A stretch of DNA of 64,000 nt from DASZVB01 sp035545855 (lineage in GTDB: Bacteria > Myxococcota_A > Polyangia > Polyangiales > Polyangiaceae): contig DASZXK010000145.1 of the NCBI GenBank assembly GCA_035545855.1, positions 15,269 to 79,268 of the forward strand, read 5' to 3'. Below, one piece after another: positions 17,901 through 26,758 of the stretch. Numbering within the stretch: the first letter of the stretch is position 1; every line of letters begins with the position of its first letter. A program made the position numbers and the translations under genes. The notes beneath the pieces were generated by a model, which did not search any database, had not been told where the DNA came from, and saw only the letters and a program-made list of their open reading frames with translations.

Positions 17901-18957
17901 CGTTTCCGTCCAGATCCCCCGTGCCGAGGTACCAAGCGGGCACGTTCAGGTTCTTTCCGGGACCGAGACGTCCGTTTCCGTCGTTCATGAAGACGATGGG
18001 GCCCGGCGCCACGATGGCGTCGAGCGAGCCGTCGCCATCGAGGTCCGCCACCGCCACGCCTAGCGGGGTCCCCTGCGCCGGGAGGCCAGGAAGTCCCGGA
18101 AGGCCGAGAGCATCGCAGGACGGCGCGGTGCATTTGTCGCCCGAGCACTGGCCAGCCGCGCAATCGCTCGGTCCACTACACGCCCTGCCGTTCGAGCACT
18201 TCGACGGGCAGCTGCCTCCACAGTCGACGTCCGCTTCGTCTCCGTTGGCGATGCCGTCGGCGCAGGTAGGCACCGTGCAGAACCTCGCGGCGCACAAGCG
18301 GCTCGAGCAGTCGCGACTCGTCCCGCAAGGGGCGCCGGGGCCGCATGGCGAGCAGTCGGGGCCGCCGCAATCCGGTCCGGTTTCTCGCCCGTTGGTCATG
18401 CCGTCGTCGCACGTCGGCGCCGAGGAAGCGCCTCCGTCGCCCGAACCGCCATTTCCGGAGAAGCCCCCCGTCGACGTGTCGCCTCCGGCGTCGCCGGCGC
18501 CGCCGCTGGCAACACCGCCGTCGATCGGGCTGCCGCCCGCCGCATTCGCGCCGCCGGCCGCGCTTGCCCCGCCCGTTGCCGCGTCACCGTCGCCGAACGT
18601 GCCACCGTTCGAGCTGCTTCCACCGGTGGAACCAGCGCCGCCGCTCGACGCTTCCCCGCCGCTCGCTCGAACGCTGCCGGCGTCTTCGCGTCCGCCGCTC
18701 GACGTGTCCCCGCCGCGCTCTTGGCTTCCGGCGTCTTCGCGTCCGCCGCTCGACGTGATCCCGCCGACCGAAGTGGCGCCTCCGCCAGGGGACGCGCCAC
18801 CACTCGACGGCGTTCCCCCTGTCGACGAACCGACGCTCCCGCCGTTCGCCGCGTTCGTTCCATCGGGAGGTCCGGCTCGATTCTGTCCGTCTGCCCCGCA
18901 AGCGGTGACCACCACGAACACTCCGACTTTCCCCAGCGCCCGAAACACCCCACGCAT
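14914..18957 (-). CDS. FG-GAP/VCBS-repeat lipoprotein (large secreted beta-propeller)
   Basis: 1347 residues. The signal peptide ends in the lipobox VVVTAC (Cys20). A Gly/Ser-rich low-complexity region of GGAS-like units runs to about residue 165. A Cys-rich stretch follows (CDDG, DCGG, CSPCGPGAPC; about 170-280). The rest is FG-GAP repeats: I count about 21 calcium-site motifs of the form DLDGDGxxD, enough for three seven-bladed propellers. Start ATG 18957 places the signal peptide correctly. Such proteins bind Ca2+ and often act in adhesion or as integrin-like scaffolds; the partner is unknown. Convergent with the P450 gene, 34 bp apart. Confidence 0.9.
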   Translation of the reverse strand: MRGVFRALGKVGVFVVVTACGADGQNRAGPPDGTNAANGGSVGSSTGGTPSSGGASPGGGATSVGGITSSGGREDAGSQERGGDTSSGGREDAGSVRASGGEASSGGAGSTGGSSSNGGTFGDGDAATGGASAAGGANAAGGSPIDGGVASGGAGDAGGDTSTGGFSGNGGSGDGGASSAPTCDDGMTNGRETGPDCGGPDCSPCGPGAPCGTSRDCSSRLCAARFCTVPTCADGIANGDEADVDCGGSCPSKCSNGRACSGPSDCAAGQCSGDKCTAPSCDALGLPGLPGLPAQGTPLGVAVADLDGDGSLDAIVAPGPIVFMNDGNGRLGPGKNLNVPAWYLGTGDLDGNGKTDIVAIGQFSSSVLLNQGGGAFTTVSITQPNGSGQTPPAVADVDGDGLLDVVYGTQDSSKSPGFFACVLFNLGGGNFGKRVDLPMPQFALSVALADVNGDGKLDVLGGSSDYNVTTSNVSVFTNLGNREFSAATDYPVPNLPYSMAIGDFDGNGRPDVASVGAGPLAILFDTGGVYGGAVEYYSGPPASGPEYQNLHERVATDDIDGDGKLDLVVSSGSAISVLRNVGGGAFGANTDYLAPIPSTLVLGDLDRDGHPDVVYGAPAGLMTLRNRNGVLVDATEYGMGPGRDSFSGGADAQARLADLDGDGQLDVIGVEAWNEVAVHLRTPGGGFGPRQVYGTAPGARNVVAADLDGDGHPELVVGTQQGTVSILPNVGAGSFGPHRDVVVGTSWTAVAVGDFDGDGAPDLVAGDCDRRTVSVRMNLGALAFSAPVRRDTLSCPRAFATADLDGNGALDLVVANTDGSANGGVGVYLNGGGGNLAAPVAYDSGAETSGVVAADLDGDSDVDVVASSFLGGHLAVFLNRGDGAFEPATNYPAPSSPLEVAAADLDGDGMPDLIAADTYNASSWVGDLGLFRNTGNGKFASAVTLEAAGPAISSVAVGDVDGDRTLDLVVSDLGGIGVHLGHGDSTFENRAYVDLFNFPNHITTGDLDGDGRPEIIAGGGVAEFGTGATIFRNEGGGTFGDRVFLPTTRVPLPVVVADLDGDGVRDLATAESVAASSGQQSGVVGVYLNRGNGAFDASWYYPTNAAPDTRGLAVGDLNGDGLPDIAAGDQYESFLSVFFNQGSGTFGPAANRATAHPSAVGMGDADGNGTLDVFVLNASDAVLANGSYSPGKRVTVFLNDGTGTLTQGLQLTLPNSPQTMVVDDLDATGTPDVVVASINTLSIFLGLGGDQFSTRVDYALTFTPLGIAVADLDGDGAKDVAVTGNSTTTSMVKVFRGIGGGALSPYAEYPTENHPVGITAADLNGDGRVDLATTGYPRIAVLLNQCW

Positions 18958-19240
18958 GGCACGGAGTCTACAGGAAACCCGAGAAACCCGGTCGACTTCT
19001 CGCCCGCCATGATCGATGCCCTCACCACGCGCGCGCGCAGCGGGGGTCACCAACATCGACGCCCGCGTGATGGACGCGCAGCGATTCGACGCTCCATGGC
19101 TGAGGCCCTGCCCTCCGCTCCGCCGCCGCAGAAGGGGACCTCCAGTCGGTCGACGATTGCGTCCGTGAGATGACCGCGGCCGGATTGACGGACGTGGAGT
19201 CCGTCCCGTTCACTGCGTCCTGGCGAGTGGAGTCGGCAGA
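18958..19240. other. Intergenic region with a possible remnant reading frame
   Basis: No intact gene seen. A short open frame ends at TGA 19242-19244, overlapping the ATG of the PIN remnant, and includes a stretch starting at ATG 19170 (MTAAGLTDVESVPFTASW...). The overlap is the arrangement of an antitoxin followed by its toxin, but this frame is open only from 19104 and does not look like a known antitoxin. It may be the eroded 3' end of one. Confidence 0.35.
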
Positions 19241-19486
19241 ATGATCGCGTTCCTGGACTCGAGCGTCGTCCTCCGGAAGCTGTTCGGTGAACCGAACCCC
19301 GTCGAGGAGTGGTCGTCGATCCGGGACGCTTACGTTTCGCGCATTCTGGCGGTCGAAGTGGGCCGAGTGATCGATCGATGCCGGCTCGACGGGAAGATAG
19401 ACGACGAGCAAGTCGCCGTTCTCACGCACGACCGTCGACTCGGGCGCGCGGCGCGGGCGAGCGGACTCGCCGTGAGCGGAATCTGA
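19241..19486 (+). pseudogene. Internally deleted PIN-domain (VapC-like) toxin
   Basis: 81 residues, where PIN toxins are usually about 130. The N-terminus MIAFLDSSVVLRKLFGE carries the first catalytic Asp, and LAVEVGRVIDR the second acidic residue. The frame then passes directly into THDRRLGRAARASGL, which is the C-terminal part of a PIN domain. About 50 central residues, including the third acidic cluster, are absent although the frame is kept. I read this as an in-frame deletion that inactivates the nuclease. It could still encode a stable truncated protein. Confidence 0.7.
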
Positions 19487-19522
19487 CCGAACCGCTCCGT
19501 CGCCCCCCGGCAGAATGGCCTC

Positions 19523-19551
19523 TTGACGAAAATCTCCGTCATGGCATTCTC
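19523..19551 (+). promoter_or_regulatory. Candidate trp promoter with overlapping dyad
   Basis: TTGACG (19523-19528) is a good -35 box. A poor -10 (CATTCT, 19545-19550) lies 16 bp downstream. If this is right, transcription would start close to the leader ATG at 19557, giving a leaderless or nearly leaderless trpL. A dyad TGACG-N8-CGTCA (19524-19541) overlaps the -35 box and could be an operator. Confidence 0.4.
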
Positions 19552-19556
19552 TCCCC

Positions 19557-19610
19557 ATGCTCACCGCCCTCCCGACGTCCGTTCGTGGTTGGTGGCGGTC
19601 GCCCTTGTAG
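19557..19610 (+). CDS. trpL: trp operon leader peptide (tandem Trp codons)
   Basis: A 17-codon frame, MLTALPTSVRGWWRSPL, ends at TAG 19608-19610. Two adjacent tryptophan codons (TGG TGG, 19590-19595) sit five codons before the stop. Such codons are rare, and this peptide lies 115 bp upstream of trpE(G) and is followed at once by competing hairpins. That is the layout of a classical attenuation leader: ribosome stalling at the Trp codons when charged tRNA-Trp is scarce would favour the antiterminator. No ribosome site is obvious; translation may be leaderless. Confidence 0.85.
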   Translation: MLTALPTSVRGWWRSPL

Positions 19611-19674
19611 AGAGGCGGCCTGAGAGCTCGTGACGTCGAGCCGCCCCTCTCGGAGAGGCGGCTCGGTTCGTTTT
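19610..19674 (+). promoter_or_regulatory. trp attenuator (antiterminator/terminator switch)
   Basis: Segment 2 (GAGAGGCGGC, 19610-19619) and segment 4 (the same ten bases, 19653-19662) are identical and can both pair with segment 3 (GCCGCCCCTCTC, 19640-19651). The 3:4 hairpin has the stem CGAGCCGCC (19637-19645) with GGCGGCTCG (19657-19665), followed by GTTCGTTTT, a Rho-independent terminator. The 2:3 pairing would prevent it. A ribosome finishing at the leader stop covers segment 2, so the terminator forms when Trp is plentiful. Confidence 0.85.
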
Positions 19675-19724
19675 GGACGTGTCGCCCCCCTGGAAACGGC
19701 TCGAAAAACCCAGCGGAGACACAC

Positions 19725-21899
19725 GTGAAAGACATCATCGACCCGCGCTCGGCCTACGAGCGATACCGCACGAAGAGCGGCATCTCCGTCTCCCGTGGCT
19801 CGGAGGAGATCGACGGCAAGGCTGCCATCGAGGAGCTCATCGATCGGCTCGATCGGCGCCGCGGCGTGCTGCTCTCCTCGAGCTACGACTACCCGGGGCG
19901 GTACACGCGGTGGGACCTCGGCTTCGCCGATCCGCCGCTCGTCCTCGAATCCCGCGGGCGGACGCTCACGGTGAAGGCGCTGAACGCGCGCGGGGAGCTG
20001 CTCCTGCCCGTCGTGGTCGCGGCCGCGCGGAAATCGGACGCAATCGCGAAGGAGACGGCGGGCGAGCAGAGCTTCACGTTCGAGCTCCGGGTTCCGACCG
20101 CGCGCGTACCCGAGGAGCAACGGAGCAAGCAGCCGAGCGTGTTCTCGGTGCTCCGCGCCGTCATCGACGCCTTCCGGAGCCCGGACGACATCCACCTCGG
20201 GCTCTACGGGGCCTTCGGGTACGACCTCGCGTTCCAGTTCGAGTCGGTCGAGGAAAAGCTCGTCCGTTCCCCGAAGCAGCGAGATCTCGTGCTCTTCCTG
20301 CCGGACGAGCTCGTCGTCGTGGATCACCGGAAGGAGCGCGCAATGCGCTACTCGTACGACTTCGAGATCGACGGACGGGCGACGCGCGGGCTCCCGCGTG
20401 ACGGCGCGGAGTCGGCGTACGTTCCCTCGTCCGGCGTGAAGGCCGGCTCGGATCACGGCGAGGGCGAGTACGCGGCGGCGGTGGAGAAAGCGCGCGCGGC
20501 GTTCAAGCGCGGGGACCTGTTCGAGGTCGTGCTCTCACAAACGTTCCGTGAGCCGTGCGAGTCGCCGCCGTCCGCGATCTTCCGTCGCCTTCGCGAGCGG
20601 AACCCGGCGCCCTATGGCCTGTTCCTGAACCTCGGGGACGACGAATGCCTCGTCGGTGCTTCGCCGGAGATGTACGTCCGCGTCGAAGGAAAGCGCGTCG
20701 AGACCTGTCCGATTTCCGGGACGATCCCGCGAGGCCGGGACGCCGTGGAGGACGCGGAGCGCATCCGCGAGCTCCTCGCTTCGCGGAAGGAAGAGTCCGA
20801 GCTCACCATGTGCACGGACGTCGACCGGAACGACAAGAGCCGGATCTGCGTGCCGGGCTCCGTGCGCGTCATCGGGAGGCGCCAGATCGAGCTCTACTCG
20901 CGGCTCATCCACACGGTGGACCACGTGGAGGGCACGCTCCGGGACGAATTCGACGGCCTGGACGCCTTCCTCACGCACACGTGGGCCGTGACGGTCACGG
21001 GCGCGCCGAAGTCCTGGGCGATGCAGTTCGTGGAGGACCACGAGAAGAGCGCTCGCCTCTGGTACGGAGGCGCGATCGGCGTGCTCGGCTTCGACGGCAC
21101 GGTGAACACCGGGCTCACCCTGCGCACCGTCCGGCTCTCGGGCGGCCTGGCGGAGGTCCGCGCCGGCGCGACGCTCCTCTACGATTCCGTGCCGGACGCG
21201 GAGGAGCGGGAGACGCGCGTGAAAGCGTCCGCGTTCCTGGACGCCGTCCGAGGCGTGGAACCGCCGAAGAAGGCGCCCGTGACGCGGGCGACGGGCGGCG
21301 GCTCCGGCAAGAAGATCCTCCTCGTGGATCACGAGGACTCCTTCGTGCACACGCTCGCGAACTACCTGCGCCAGACGGGCGCGGAAGTGACCACTCTCCG
21401 GGCCGGATTCCCGAAGAGCGCGATCGACGAGCTGTCCCCTCACCTCGTCGTGCTCTCGCCGGGGCCGGGATCTCCGACGGACTTCGACGTCTCGGGGACG
21501 ATCGCGGCGGCGCTCGAGCGGCGGCTCCCGGTGTTCGGCGTGTGCCTCGGTCTCCAGGGCATGGTGGAGCACTTCGGCGGGGAGCTCGCCGTGCTCTCGT
21601 ACCCGGTACACGGCAAGCCCTCGGAGATCCGGGTCGCGGGCGGCGGCAGCGTGCTCTTCGACGGGCTCCCGCAACGGTTCCGCGCGGGCCGGTACCACTC
21701 GCTCTACGCCATCCGGGAGAAGCTCCCGAGCGTGCTCCGAGCGACGGCCGAGAGCGAAGACGGCGTCATCATGGCGGTCGAGCACACGTCGCTCCCGCTC
21801 GCGGCGGTGCAGTTCCACCCCGAGTCCATCCTGACCCTCGACGGAGAAGTCGGCCTGGAATTGCTCCGGAATGCCGTGACGCGCCTTTGTCGGAATTGA
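19725..21899 (+). CDS. trpE(G): Fused anthranilate synthase TrpE-TrpG
   Basis: 724 residues, the size of the fused enzyme of rhizobia and other bacteria. It makes anthranilate from chorismate and glutamine, the first step of tryptophan synthesis. The TrpE part carries the chorismate-binding signature CPISGTIPRG near residue 327 and ends about residue 520. The glutamine amidotransferase part has nucleophile Cys near 606 in GVCLGLQG and the His/Glu pair in VQFHPES near 698. The N-terminal SSYDYPGRYTRWDLGF resembles the segment conserved in fused enzymes. Start GTG 19725 follows GGAGA. Controlled by the upstream attenuator. Confidence 0.95.
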   Translation: MKDIIDPRSAYERYRTKSGISVSRGSEEIDGKAAIEELIDRLDRRRGVLLSSSYDYPGRYTRWDLGFADPPLVLESRGRTLTVKALNARGELLLPVVVAAARKSDAIAKETAGEQSFTFELRVPTARVPEEQRSKQPSVFSVLRAVIDAFRSPDDIHLGLYGAFGYDLAFQFESVEEKLVRSPKQRDLVLFLPDELVVVDHRKERAMRYSYDFEIDGRATRGLPRDGAESAYVPSSGVKAGSDHGEGEYAAAVEKARAAFKRGDLFEVVLSQTFREPCESPPSAIFRRLRERNPAPYGLFLNLGDDECLVGASPEMYVRVEGKRVETCPISGTIPRGRDAVEDAERIRELLASRKEESELTMCTDVDRNDKSRICVPGSVRVIGRRQIELYSRLIHTVDHVEGTLRDEFDGLDAFLTHTWAVTVTGAPKSWAMQFVEDHEKSARLWYGGAIGVLGFDGTVNTGLTLRTVRLSGGLAEVRAGATLLYDSVPDAEERETRVKASAFLDAVRGVEPPKKAPVTRATGGGSGKKILLVDHEDSFVHTLANYLRQTGAEVTTLRAGFPKSAIDELSPHLVVLSPGPGSPTDFDVSGTIAAALERRLPVFGVCLGLQGMVEHFGGELAVLSYPVHGKPSEIRVAGGGSVLFDGLPQRFRAGRYHSLYAIREKLPSVLRATAESEDGVIMAVEHTSLPLAAVQFHPESILTLDGEVGLELLRNAVTRLCRN

Positions 21900-21918
21900 C
21901 CGCGGTAGACTCCTCCCC

Positions 21919-23121
<1,203 letters not shown>

Positions 23122-23179
23122 TTCGCCCGAGAGAAAGCACCCCGGAGGCCCCTTGGAAACGCCCAGAGCGAACCCCGAC

Positions 23180-23947
23180 ATGACCCTCGACGGCAAGGTC
23201 GCCATCGTCACCGGCGCGAGCCGCGGCATCGGCGAAGCCATCGCCCAGACCTTCGCGCGCCGCGGCGCGAAGGTCGTCGTCTCTTCCCGCAAGATGGACG
23301 GCCTCGTCGCCGTCGCGAAGAAGATCGAGGCGGCAGGCGGCGTCGCGGAGCCGATCGTGTGCCACGCCGGCAAGGAAGATCAGATCGAGGCGCTCGTCGC
23401 CGCGACCGTCTCGAAGTTCGGCAAGGTGGACGTCCTCGTGAACAACGCGGCCGCGAACCCCTACTTCGGCCCGATGATGGGCGTCGATTTCGGCGCCTGG
23501 GAGAAGACCTTCGAGGTGAACACGAAGGGCTACTTCATCGCGACGCGCGCCGTGGTGCGGCACCTGTTGTCTCGCAACGCGCCCGGCGCCATCGTGAACG
23601 TCGCGAGCATCGCGGGAATGACCGCCGCCGTCGCGCAGGGCGTCTACGGCATGAGCAAGGCCGCGGTGATTTCCATGACGAAGACGCTCGCCGTCGAGCT
23701 CGGCGGCTCCGGCATCCGCATCAACGCCATCGCGCCCGGTCTCGTGGACACGTACTTCGCGGGCGCGCTCCTCGCCAACGAAGGCCTCGTGAAGAACATG
23801 ACGGAGCGCGCCCCCGTCCGCCGCGTCGGCAAACCCGACGACATCGCCGGCATGGCGCTCTTCCTCGCGAGCGACGCATCCGCGTACGTCACGGGGCAGA
23901 CGTACGTCGTGGACGGCGGGATGCTGGACGCGGGGATCAGCTTCTAG
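23180..23947 (+). CDS. SDR-family oxidoreductase
   Basis: 255 residues of a classical short-chain dehydrogenase: NAD(P) motif TGASRGIGEA, NNAA, the Ser of NVASIAG, the catalytic YGMSK and the C-terminal GQTYVVDGGM. The Ser-Tyr-Lys triad is complete. ATG 23180 gives a normal N-terminus; an in-frame TTG at 23153 has GGAGG four bases upstream and may be the true start, adding nine residues. It lies 58 bp behind the acyl-CoA dehydrogenase in the same direction, fitting a hydroxyacyl-CoA or ketone reductase role in the same pathway. Confidence 0.92.
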   Translation: MTLDGKVAIVTGASRGIGEAIAQTFARRGAKVVVSSRKMDGLVAVAKKIEAAGGVAEPIVCHAGKEDQIEALVAATVSKFGKVDVLVNNAAANPYFGPMMGVDFGAWEKTFEVNTKGYFIATRAVVRHLLSRNAPGAIVNVASIAGMTAAVAQGVYGMSKAAVISMTKTLAVELGGSGIRINAIAPGLVDTYFAGALLANEGLVKNMTERAPVRRVGKPDDIAGMALFLASDASAYVTGQTYVVDGGMLDAGISF

Positions 23948-24120
23948 GCGCAGGGCCGAGCGCTCCGCGGCCCGCCGTCGGCCGCTCGTGGGGACTCAGG
24001 AATTCGCCGGCATCCGACGGTGCAGCGACTCCGACGAGGTGTACCGGGGCATGGGCTCGCTCGGGGCACCGCCGGTAGCAGCGCCGTGAACCCCAAACGA
24101 GGGGGGATCCGCAGCGCGAT

Positions 24121-24335
24121 ATTCCAAAACGGAATGTCGTCGCGTTCCAGAAAACGCGGAGATTCCGCGGGGACCGCGCTTCCGGGTGGCCATTCCAGTT
24201 TGGAATGTCGGGTGCATCGTGAAAGCCGCGGAATTTCGGCTCTGCCGTCGTCCAGGTGGCTATTCCGTCTTGGAATGTCGGGCGCATCGCGAAGGCCGTG
24301 GAATTTCCGCTCCGCCGTCGTCCAGGTGGCTATTC
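24121..24335. repeat. 60-bp tandem repeat with ATTCC-N5-GGAAT dyads
   Basis: Four copies of the dyad ATTCC-N5-GGAATGTCG start at 24121, 24192, 24252 and 24312. The last three are exactly 60 bp apart and the intervening sequence is largely the same (GCATCGYGAARGCCGYGGAATTTC and CGTCGTCCAGGTGGC). The first copy is 71 bp away and diverged. It sits in a 540-bp gap between the SDR gene and the next plus-strand gene; nothing else was seen in that gap except the motif at 24424. No neighbouring cas genes. Confidence 0.85.
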
Positions 24336-24423
24336 CGTCTTGGAATGTCGCTCGAGCGAGCCCCCACGCGTTCGCGGGATTCGCTCCTCCGCCGCCCGAC
24401 CATGCGACGCGCCCGACCCCGTT

Positions 24424-24444
24424 CGGGGTGCACTTTCGGCCGCC
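24424..24444 (+). promoter_or_regulatory. Shared 21-bp motif, copy 1
   Basis: CGGGGTGCACTTTCGGCCGCC, matching 20 of 21 bases at 26687-26707, lies 43 bp before the next gene start. Both copies precede genes of the same vWA locus, so a common regulatory site is possible. The core GTGCAC is palindromic. Confidence 0.45.
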
Positions 24445-24487
24445 CCAATCCGGCCGGGGGCCCGGGTAGACTGCCAGGTGGGCGCAC

Positions 24488-25489
24488 GTGAATACCCGGC
24501 TCCTCATCGACTTCATCGTGCGGCAGACGACGGTCCTCCTCGGCCAGCTCTCGACGGCCGCGGGGATCCGCGCGCCGCTCGCCCACGTGGCGGACGAGGT
24601 GTTCCTCTCCCTCGCGCGGGAGATCGAGGCCCAGGGGGTCGGGCGGAAAGTCGCGGCCGACATGTTCGGGCTGGCGCTCCGCGCCTACCAGAAGAAGGTC
24701 GCCCGGCTCGAAGGGAGCCGCAGCGTGAACGACCGCACGCTCTGGGAGGCCATCCTGGACGCGGTGTCCGAGCGCGAGAGCATGACGCGACAGGAGCTCC
24801 TCCGCCGATTTTCGCTGGACGGCGAGCGGGAGGTCATCGGCGTGCTGACGGATCTGGTCGGGAGCGGGCTCGTTCACGTGACGGGCCGCGGCGCGAGCGC
24901 GGTCTACGGTCCGACGACGGACGCCGAGCGGCGCGCGCTCGTCGAGAGCGACGACGAGGACTCGGCGGCGGCCGTCGCCTGGCTCTCCGTGCGTGGAATG
25001 CCGGGGATCACCGTGCAGGAACTCGCCGCGGCGCTTCGACTCCGACCGGAAGCCGTCGCGAGCGCCGTGGAGCGCCTCGTCCGGGATGGCCGGATCACTC
25101 GCGACGGCGACGGTGAGTCCGCGAAGCTCTCGGCGCGGCCGCTCGTCGTGCCCGTCGGCGCGGAGATGGGCTGGGAGGCCGCCGTCCTGGATCACTTCCG
25201 GGCCGTCGCGAACGCGATCGCCGCGAAGGTGCGCACGGGACAGAAGCGCTCCTCCGCCGACGACGCCACGGGCGGCCTCACGGTGAGCTTCCACGTCACC
25301 CGGGAGCACCCCCATCGCGCGCGGGTCCGCGAGCTCTTGCCCCGGGTCCGCGCGGAGGTGAACGAGCTCTGGAACGAGGTCGAGGCTCACAACCGCGCCC
25401 ATCCGATCGCGGAGCCGGATCTCGAGCGGATCTGGTTCTACTCGGGACAGTACGTGGAAGAATCGGATCGGGACGAGGTGGCGCCGTGA
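24488..25489 (+). CDS. Predicted winged-helix DNA-binding-like protein
   Basis: 333 residues, function not recognised. Three helical segments look like winged-helix modules: residues about 85-135 (TRQELLRRFSLDGEREVIGVLTDL), about 165-205 (TVQELAAALRLRPEAVASAVERLVRDGRITR) and a less clear N-terminal part. The C-terminal 100 residues contain VSFHVTREHPHRARVRELLPRV and may be a sensor or dimer domain. GTG 24488 was chosen with AGGTGG upstream. It overlaps the next gene by 4 bp (GTGA), so it probably forms an operon with a vWA lipoprotein. Confidence 0.7.
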   Translation: MNTRLLIDFIVRQTTVLLGQLSTAAGIRAPLAHVADEVFLSLAREIEAQGVGRKVAADMFGLALRAYQKKVARLEGSRSVNDRTLWEAILDAVSERESMTRQELLRRFSLDGEREVIGVLTDLVGSGLVHVTGRGASAVYGPTTDAERRALVESDDEDSAAAVAWLSVRGMPGITVQELAAALRLRPEAVASAVERLVRDGRITRDGDGESAKLSARPLVVPVGAEMGWEAAVLDHFRAVANAIAAKVRTGQKRSSADDATGGLTVSFHVTREHPHRARVRELLPRVRAEVNELWNEVEAHNRAHPIAEPDLERIWFYSGQYVEESDRDEVAP

Positions 25490-26685
25490 CGTCGGGAAAT
25501 GCGAAGGGGTTCCGCGGCGGCTGGTCGGCGCTCGCCGCGCTCGTCGTCGCGCTCGGCTGCACGTCGGGCCAGAACGAGGGCGGCTCCAACACGAACTGGT
25601 GGAAGTGCTCGGTCGACCAGGATTGCCCCTCGCACGAGCGGTGCGTCGCGGAGCGATGCACGTCCGTCGACGCGAGCGGCTCATCGAGCGGCCCCCTCGA
25701 GATCGACGCGACGTCCCGGGACTCGGGGCTCTGCGTCGGGGACGCCTACCGCGCGGAGATGGAGCCGGTGGCGCTCTCGGCGATCGACGTCTACCTGATG
25801 GTCGATCAGTCCTCCTCCATGGGCGACGTCGTGACGGACGGCGGGGGCTCGGCGTGGGGCGCGCTCGAAACCGGACTCTCCGCCTTCGTCGGGGACCCTC
25901 GGGCGGCCGGAATGTCGGTCGGCATCCAGTACTTCCCGCTCGCCGGCGAGGCGCCCGCGTCGTGCGGCGCCGACTACGCGACGCCCGAAGTGGACCTCGG
26001 CGCGCTGCCGGGGAATGCCGACGCGCTGACGCAATCGATTGGAAAACACTCGCCCTTCGGATTCACGCCCACCGGACCCGCGCTCACGGGTGCGCTCGGC
26101 CACATGAAGACGTGGGCCACGAGTCATCCGGACCGCGTGCCCGTCGTGGTCCTCGTGACGGACGGCTTCGCGACCGAGTGCGCCCCGCAGCAGATCGCGG
26201 ACATCGCGGCCGTCGCGCGCACGGCCGCCACCACGGAGCCTCGCGTCCGGACGTTCGTCGTCGGGCTGAACCTCGGAGCGAACGGCGAAAACCTGGACAC
26301 GATCGCCGCGGCGGGCGGCACGGGCGCCGCCGTCCTCATGACGTCTCTCTCTCTACCCACGGCCCTCTCGAGCGCGATGCTCTCCATCTCCGTATCTCCA
26401 CTCAAGTGCGTGTTCGAGCTTGCGCGCCTTGCGGACGGCGGCGCGTTCGATCCGTCGCTGGTTTCGCTGCGGCGGATCCCGAAGACCGGCGGAGCCGCCA
26501 CGGACGTCCCGAGCGTCGCCTCCGTGGACGAATGCGCCGCGCGCGGAGGTCAGGGGTTCTACTTCGACCCGCCCGCTGCTCCGACGAGGGTGGTCACCTG
26601 TCCGGGGACGTGCGCGGAGAGCGACACGAACACGCTCGAGCTTCGCGTCCACTGTCCGCCGACGCGACCGCCGGCGAGCCGCTGA
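25486..26685 (+). CDS. vWA-domain lipoprotein, copy 1
   Basis: 399 residues. A signal peptide ends near GCTSG. A short Cys-rich segment (CSVDQDCPSHERC) precedes a von Willebrand A domain from about residue 100. The MIDAS metal site is intact: DQSSSM, the Thr in TPTGPAL, and the Asp in LVTDGF. The last 90 residues hold conserved cysteines. Such proteins bind protein ligands through Mg2+; the partner here is unknown. It is a paralogue of the next gene, and both have the IQYFPL, PGNA and GENL landmarks. Translation is coupled to the upstream gene. Confidence 0.88.
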   Translation: MTSGNAKGFRGGWSALAALVVALGCTSGQNEGGSNTNWWKCSVDQDCPSHERCVAERCTSVDASGSSSGPLEIDATSRDSGLCVGDAYRAEMEPVALSAIDVYLMVDQSSSMGDVVTDGGGSAWGALETGLSAFVGDPRAAGMSVGIQYFPLAGEAPASCGADYATPEVDLGALPGNADALTQSIGKHSPFGFTPTGPALTGALGHMKTWATSHPDRVPVVVLVTDGFATECAPQQIADIAAVARTAATTEPRVRTFVVGLNLGANGENLDTIAAAGGTGAAVLMTSLSLPTALSSAMLSISVSPLKCVFELARLADGGAFDPSLVSLRRIPKTGGAATDVPSVASVDECAARGGQGFYFDPPAAPTRVVTCPGTCAESDTNTLELRVHCPPTRPPASR

Positions 26686-26686
26686 A

Positions 26687-26707
26687 CGGGGTGCACTTTG
26701 GGCCGCC
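26687..26707 (+). promoter_or_regulatory. Shared 21-bp motif, copy 2
   Basis: CGGGGTGCACTTTGGGCCGCC begins one base after the stop codon of the first vWA gene and 52 bp before the start of the second. It matches 24424-24444 with one mismatch. Confidence 0.45.
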
Positions 26708-26758
26708 TCGCGCGGCCGGTCGCCTCCCCCTATCGTCGATGGCGAAGGGAGACGAGTC

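Noticed and set aside
19241..19486. Functional VapC toxin
   Set aside because: About 50 central residues and one acidic cluster of the PIN active site are missing.
24121..24335. CRISPR array
   Set aside because: The repeats are contiguous 60-bp tandem units with variation but no unique spacers, and no cas genes lie nearby.
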